Shown: positions 62,603-64,000 of the stretch, piece after piece
Layout of the letters: each line of letters begins with the position of its first letter
How positions within the stretch are numbered: position 1 is the stretch's first letter
Source: Rahnella sp. AA
GTDB lineage: Bacteria; Pseudomonadota; Gammaproteobacteria; Enterobacterales; Enterobacteriaceae
DNA: 64,000 bases
Direction of reading: 5' to 3'
NCBI RefSeq assembly: GCF_002834385.1
Contig: NZ_PITQ01000006.1
Coordinates: 124,001 to 188,000 of the forward strand
Translations under genes and position numbers: made by a program
Notes under the pieces: model-generated
Seen by the model: the letters and a program-made list of their open reading frames with translations, nothing else
What the model was told of the DNA's origin: nothing
The model's database searches: none

Positions 62603-62884
62603 TTAACCGACGGCTTTTGGCAGAATTTTTTCCACTTCGATATGCGGGCGCGGAATAACGTGGACAGAAACCAGTTCACCCACTTTCAGGGCTGCCGCAG
62701 AACCGGCGTCAGTGGCTGCTTTTACTGCGCCGACGTCGCCGCGCACCATCACAGTGACCAGGCCGGAACCGATCTTTTCATAACCCACCAGCGTGACATT
62801 GGCGGATTTGACCATGGTATCTGCCGCTTCAATTGCAGAAACCAGCCCTTTAGTTTCAACCATACCTAGTGCTTCTTGTTGCAT
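62603..62884 (-). CDS. pduA: BMC-H shell protein PduA
   Basis: A 93-residue hexameric shell protein nearly identical in pattern to Salmonella PduA ([14 protein letters not shown]...[17 protein letters not shown]...[17 protein letters not shown]). KIGSG lines the pore used by propanediol. ATG 62884 with AGAGGTCGTT is the start; the 19-codon longer frame is rejected. It is the first shell gene of the minus-strand operon, behind a 327-base control region. Confidence 0.96.
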   Translation of the reverse strand: MQQEALGMVETKGLVSAIEAADTMVKSANVTLVGYEKIGSGLVTVMVRGDVGAVKAATDAGSAAALKVGELVSVHVIPRPHIEVEKILPKAVG

Positions 62885-63211
62885 AACGACCTCTGATATT
62901 GAGTGGGAATATCGGTAAGCGCGGGAGTTAATAAAAGTCACCGCCGCGGGGTTTTCATTCTGCGCATAAACACTTCACGCACGATGATAGTAAGGATTTA
63001 GGGACAAAATGTTTTGCCCGCCAGCCGGACTATCTTGTTATTCCGGCAAACAGCCGGACAATAAAATCCATCTGCATTAAATAGCGCTGAATAAATAAAA
63101 AATGCTGAAACCGGCACGTACGAAACCCGCCCATGAATAAGGGGAATTGTTATTCAGATCTCAGTTTTATTTATTCTTTACTGCACAGAACTTAATAATC
63201 AAAATCCGGAA
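62885..63211 (-). promoter_or_regulatory. Control region before pduA with direct repeats
   Basis: These 327 bases hold no gene. CAGCCGGAC occurs at 63022-63030 and again at 63051-63059, 29 bases apart; the next bases are also alike (TATC and AATA). A CCGGC/GCCGG pair overlaps the second copy. Direct repeats spaced near three helical turns suit an AraC-type activator such as the response regulator at 52.4 kb. An inverted GAATAA/TTATTC pair lies near 63136-63156. Confidence 0.5.
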
Positions 63212-64000
63212 TTACCTTGCTGCGGAAATAGCCTGCGCATCACGGGCAATCATTTTTTCTTCATTGGTCGGGATCACGGCAATCTTCGGCGTATCAGTTT
63301 TTGAAATCAGCCCGAAGCAGCCACCGCAGGTTTCCTGATTTTTTTGTGCGTCCAGTTTCAGGCCAAAAACACTCAGGCGTGCAATGGTCAGTTCCCGTAC
63401 CAGCGCAGAATTCTCGCCAATACCGCCGGTGAAAATCAAAGCGTCCAGGCGTTTAAGCGAAGTGAGATGCCCGCCCAGATGACGCGCCAGCCGGTGAACC
63501 ATCACGTCGATCGCCAGGGTGGCGCGCGGATCACCGTTACTGCGGGCTTCCTGCAACGTCCGGCAATCGCTGGATATGCCGGACAATCCGAACAGACCGG
63601 ACTGGTTATTCACCATTTTATACAGTGCATCGATCGTCTGCCCGGTACAGGCCGCGATATGCGCCGCCGCACCAAAATCCAGATCGCCGCAGCGCGTCCC
63701 CATCACCAGCCCTTCCAGCGGCGTCATGCCCATCGACGTATCCACACTTTCTCCGTTCTGCACCGCACACACCGAAGAACCGTTACCCAAATGCGCAATC
63801 AGAATGCCGTGGTCGTCCGGGTCCAGACCCAGCGCTGACACCGCCTGCGCGGCAATATACCGGTGAGACGTGCCGTGAAAGCCGTAGCGCCGCACCTGAT
63901 AACGTTCCTGATATTCCAGCGGGATGGCGTAGGTATAGGCTGCTGGCGGCAGCGTCTGGTGGAACGCCGTGTCGAACACGGCGATTTGTGCCACCTCCGG
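63212..64000 (-). CDS. Acetate/propionate kinase, partial (PduW/AckA-like)
   Basis: The C-terminal 262 residues of an ASKHA-family kinase (full length about 400); the 5' end lies beyond the window. Recognisable blocks are [76 protein letters not shown] and [13 protein letters not shown]. It makes ATP from propionyl- or acetyl-phosphate and so completes the oxidative branch of diol fermentation. The stop lies about 330 bases before pduA on the same strand. No upstream partner is visible in the window. Confidence 0.92.
   Translation of the reverse strand, partial: PEVAQIAVFDTAFHQTLPPAAYTYAIPLEYQERYQVRRYGFHGTSHRYIAAQAVSALGLDPDDHGILIAHLGNGSSVCAVQNGESVDTSMGMTPLEGLVMGTRCGDLDFGAAAHIAACTGQTIDALYKMVNNQSGLFGLSGISSDCRTLQEARSNGDPRATLAIDVMVHRLARHLGGHLTSLKRLDALIFTGGIGENSALVRELTIARLSVFGLKLDAQKNQETCGGCFGLISKTDTPKIAVIPTNEEKMIARDAQAISAAR

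Noticed and set aside
1-64000. CRISPR arrays, tRNA or rRNA genes, insertion sequences
   Set aside because: No regularly spaced repeats, cloverleaf sequences or transposase genes were recognised while reading the window.

Overview
The window comes from a Gram-negative gammaproteobacterium of the order Enterobacterales. The fec, lldD, pqi, bamA, sugE and hutWX genes read as close relatives of the Escherichia/Yersinia versions, and the overall mix (tannase, ferric citrate uptake, a glycyl-radical microcompartment, many pumps) would suit an environmental or plant-associated Yersiniaceae such as Rahnella. The genus is a guess from gene content, not from a marker gene.

Layout. 0-2.5 kb: the start of lldD (cut by the window edge) and an EAL-HDOD signalling protein. 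2.5-10.3 kb: a complete ferric citrate system, fecIR-fecABCDE, with a Fur box before fecI and a FecI-type promoter before fecA. 10.4-13.1 kb: a short-chain dehydrogenase, then an AT-richer AAA ATPase + DUF4435 pair that looks like a PARIS-type anti-phage module. 13.3-15.8 kb: Fur-controlled anaerobic haem-degradation genes hutW-hutX-chuY. 15.8-19.1 kb: a HEAT-repeat protein, a DUF1471 periplasmic protein, sugE/gdx with a guanidine-II riboswitch, and a LysR gene broken by one in-frame stop. 19.1-22 kb: a UbiD/UbiX hydroxyarylic acid decarboxylase pair with a DUF554 membrane protein. 22-27.6 kb: an OmpR/HisKA two-component pair, a cytochrome b + molybdopterin enzyme + MXKDX-repeat protein operon, and a ParD-like/methionine aminopeptidase pair. 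27.6-36.6 kb: a PadR regulator, a tannase, a ferric-chelate reductase operon, a TetR regulator, a Fur-controlled TonB receptor and an orphan TRAP binding protein. 36.8-41 kb: a pqiABC-type lipid-transport operon with pqiA split in two. 41.1-47.4 kb: a PadR-controlled RND efflux operon. 47.5-50.6 kb: msrB and a stand-alone second BamA. 51.2-64 kb: a glycyl-radical-enzyme microcompartment (GRM) locus.

How the genes work together. Iron is the main theme of the first half: three Fur boxes stand before fecI, hutW and a haem-type TonB receptor, and a siderophore-interacting reductase adds cytosolic iron release. Aromatic catabolism is suggested by a tannase plus a decarboxylase resembling gallate/protocatechuate decarboxylases. 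Two PadR regulators appear to share a box, AAGATATATCTT, which links the RND pump promoter with the reductase/dehydrogenase operon.

The GRM locus has shell proteins PduA, PduB, a circularly permuted GrpU-like subunit and an extended BMC-H. Its core enzymes are a B12-independent diol (1,2-propanediol/glycerol) dehydratase, its radical-SAM activase, a PduP-type CoA-acylating aldehyde dehydrogenase, a diol facilitator and an acetate/propionate kinase. A PocR-domain histidine kinase and an AraC-type response regulator flank a second metK and the extended shell protein; that metK + shell cassette on the opposite strand is the most unusual part of the window. The locus continues past the right edge, because the kinase is cut and no phosphotransacylase, alcohol dehydrogenase or pentameric vertex protein is visible.
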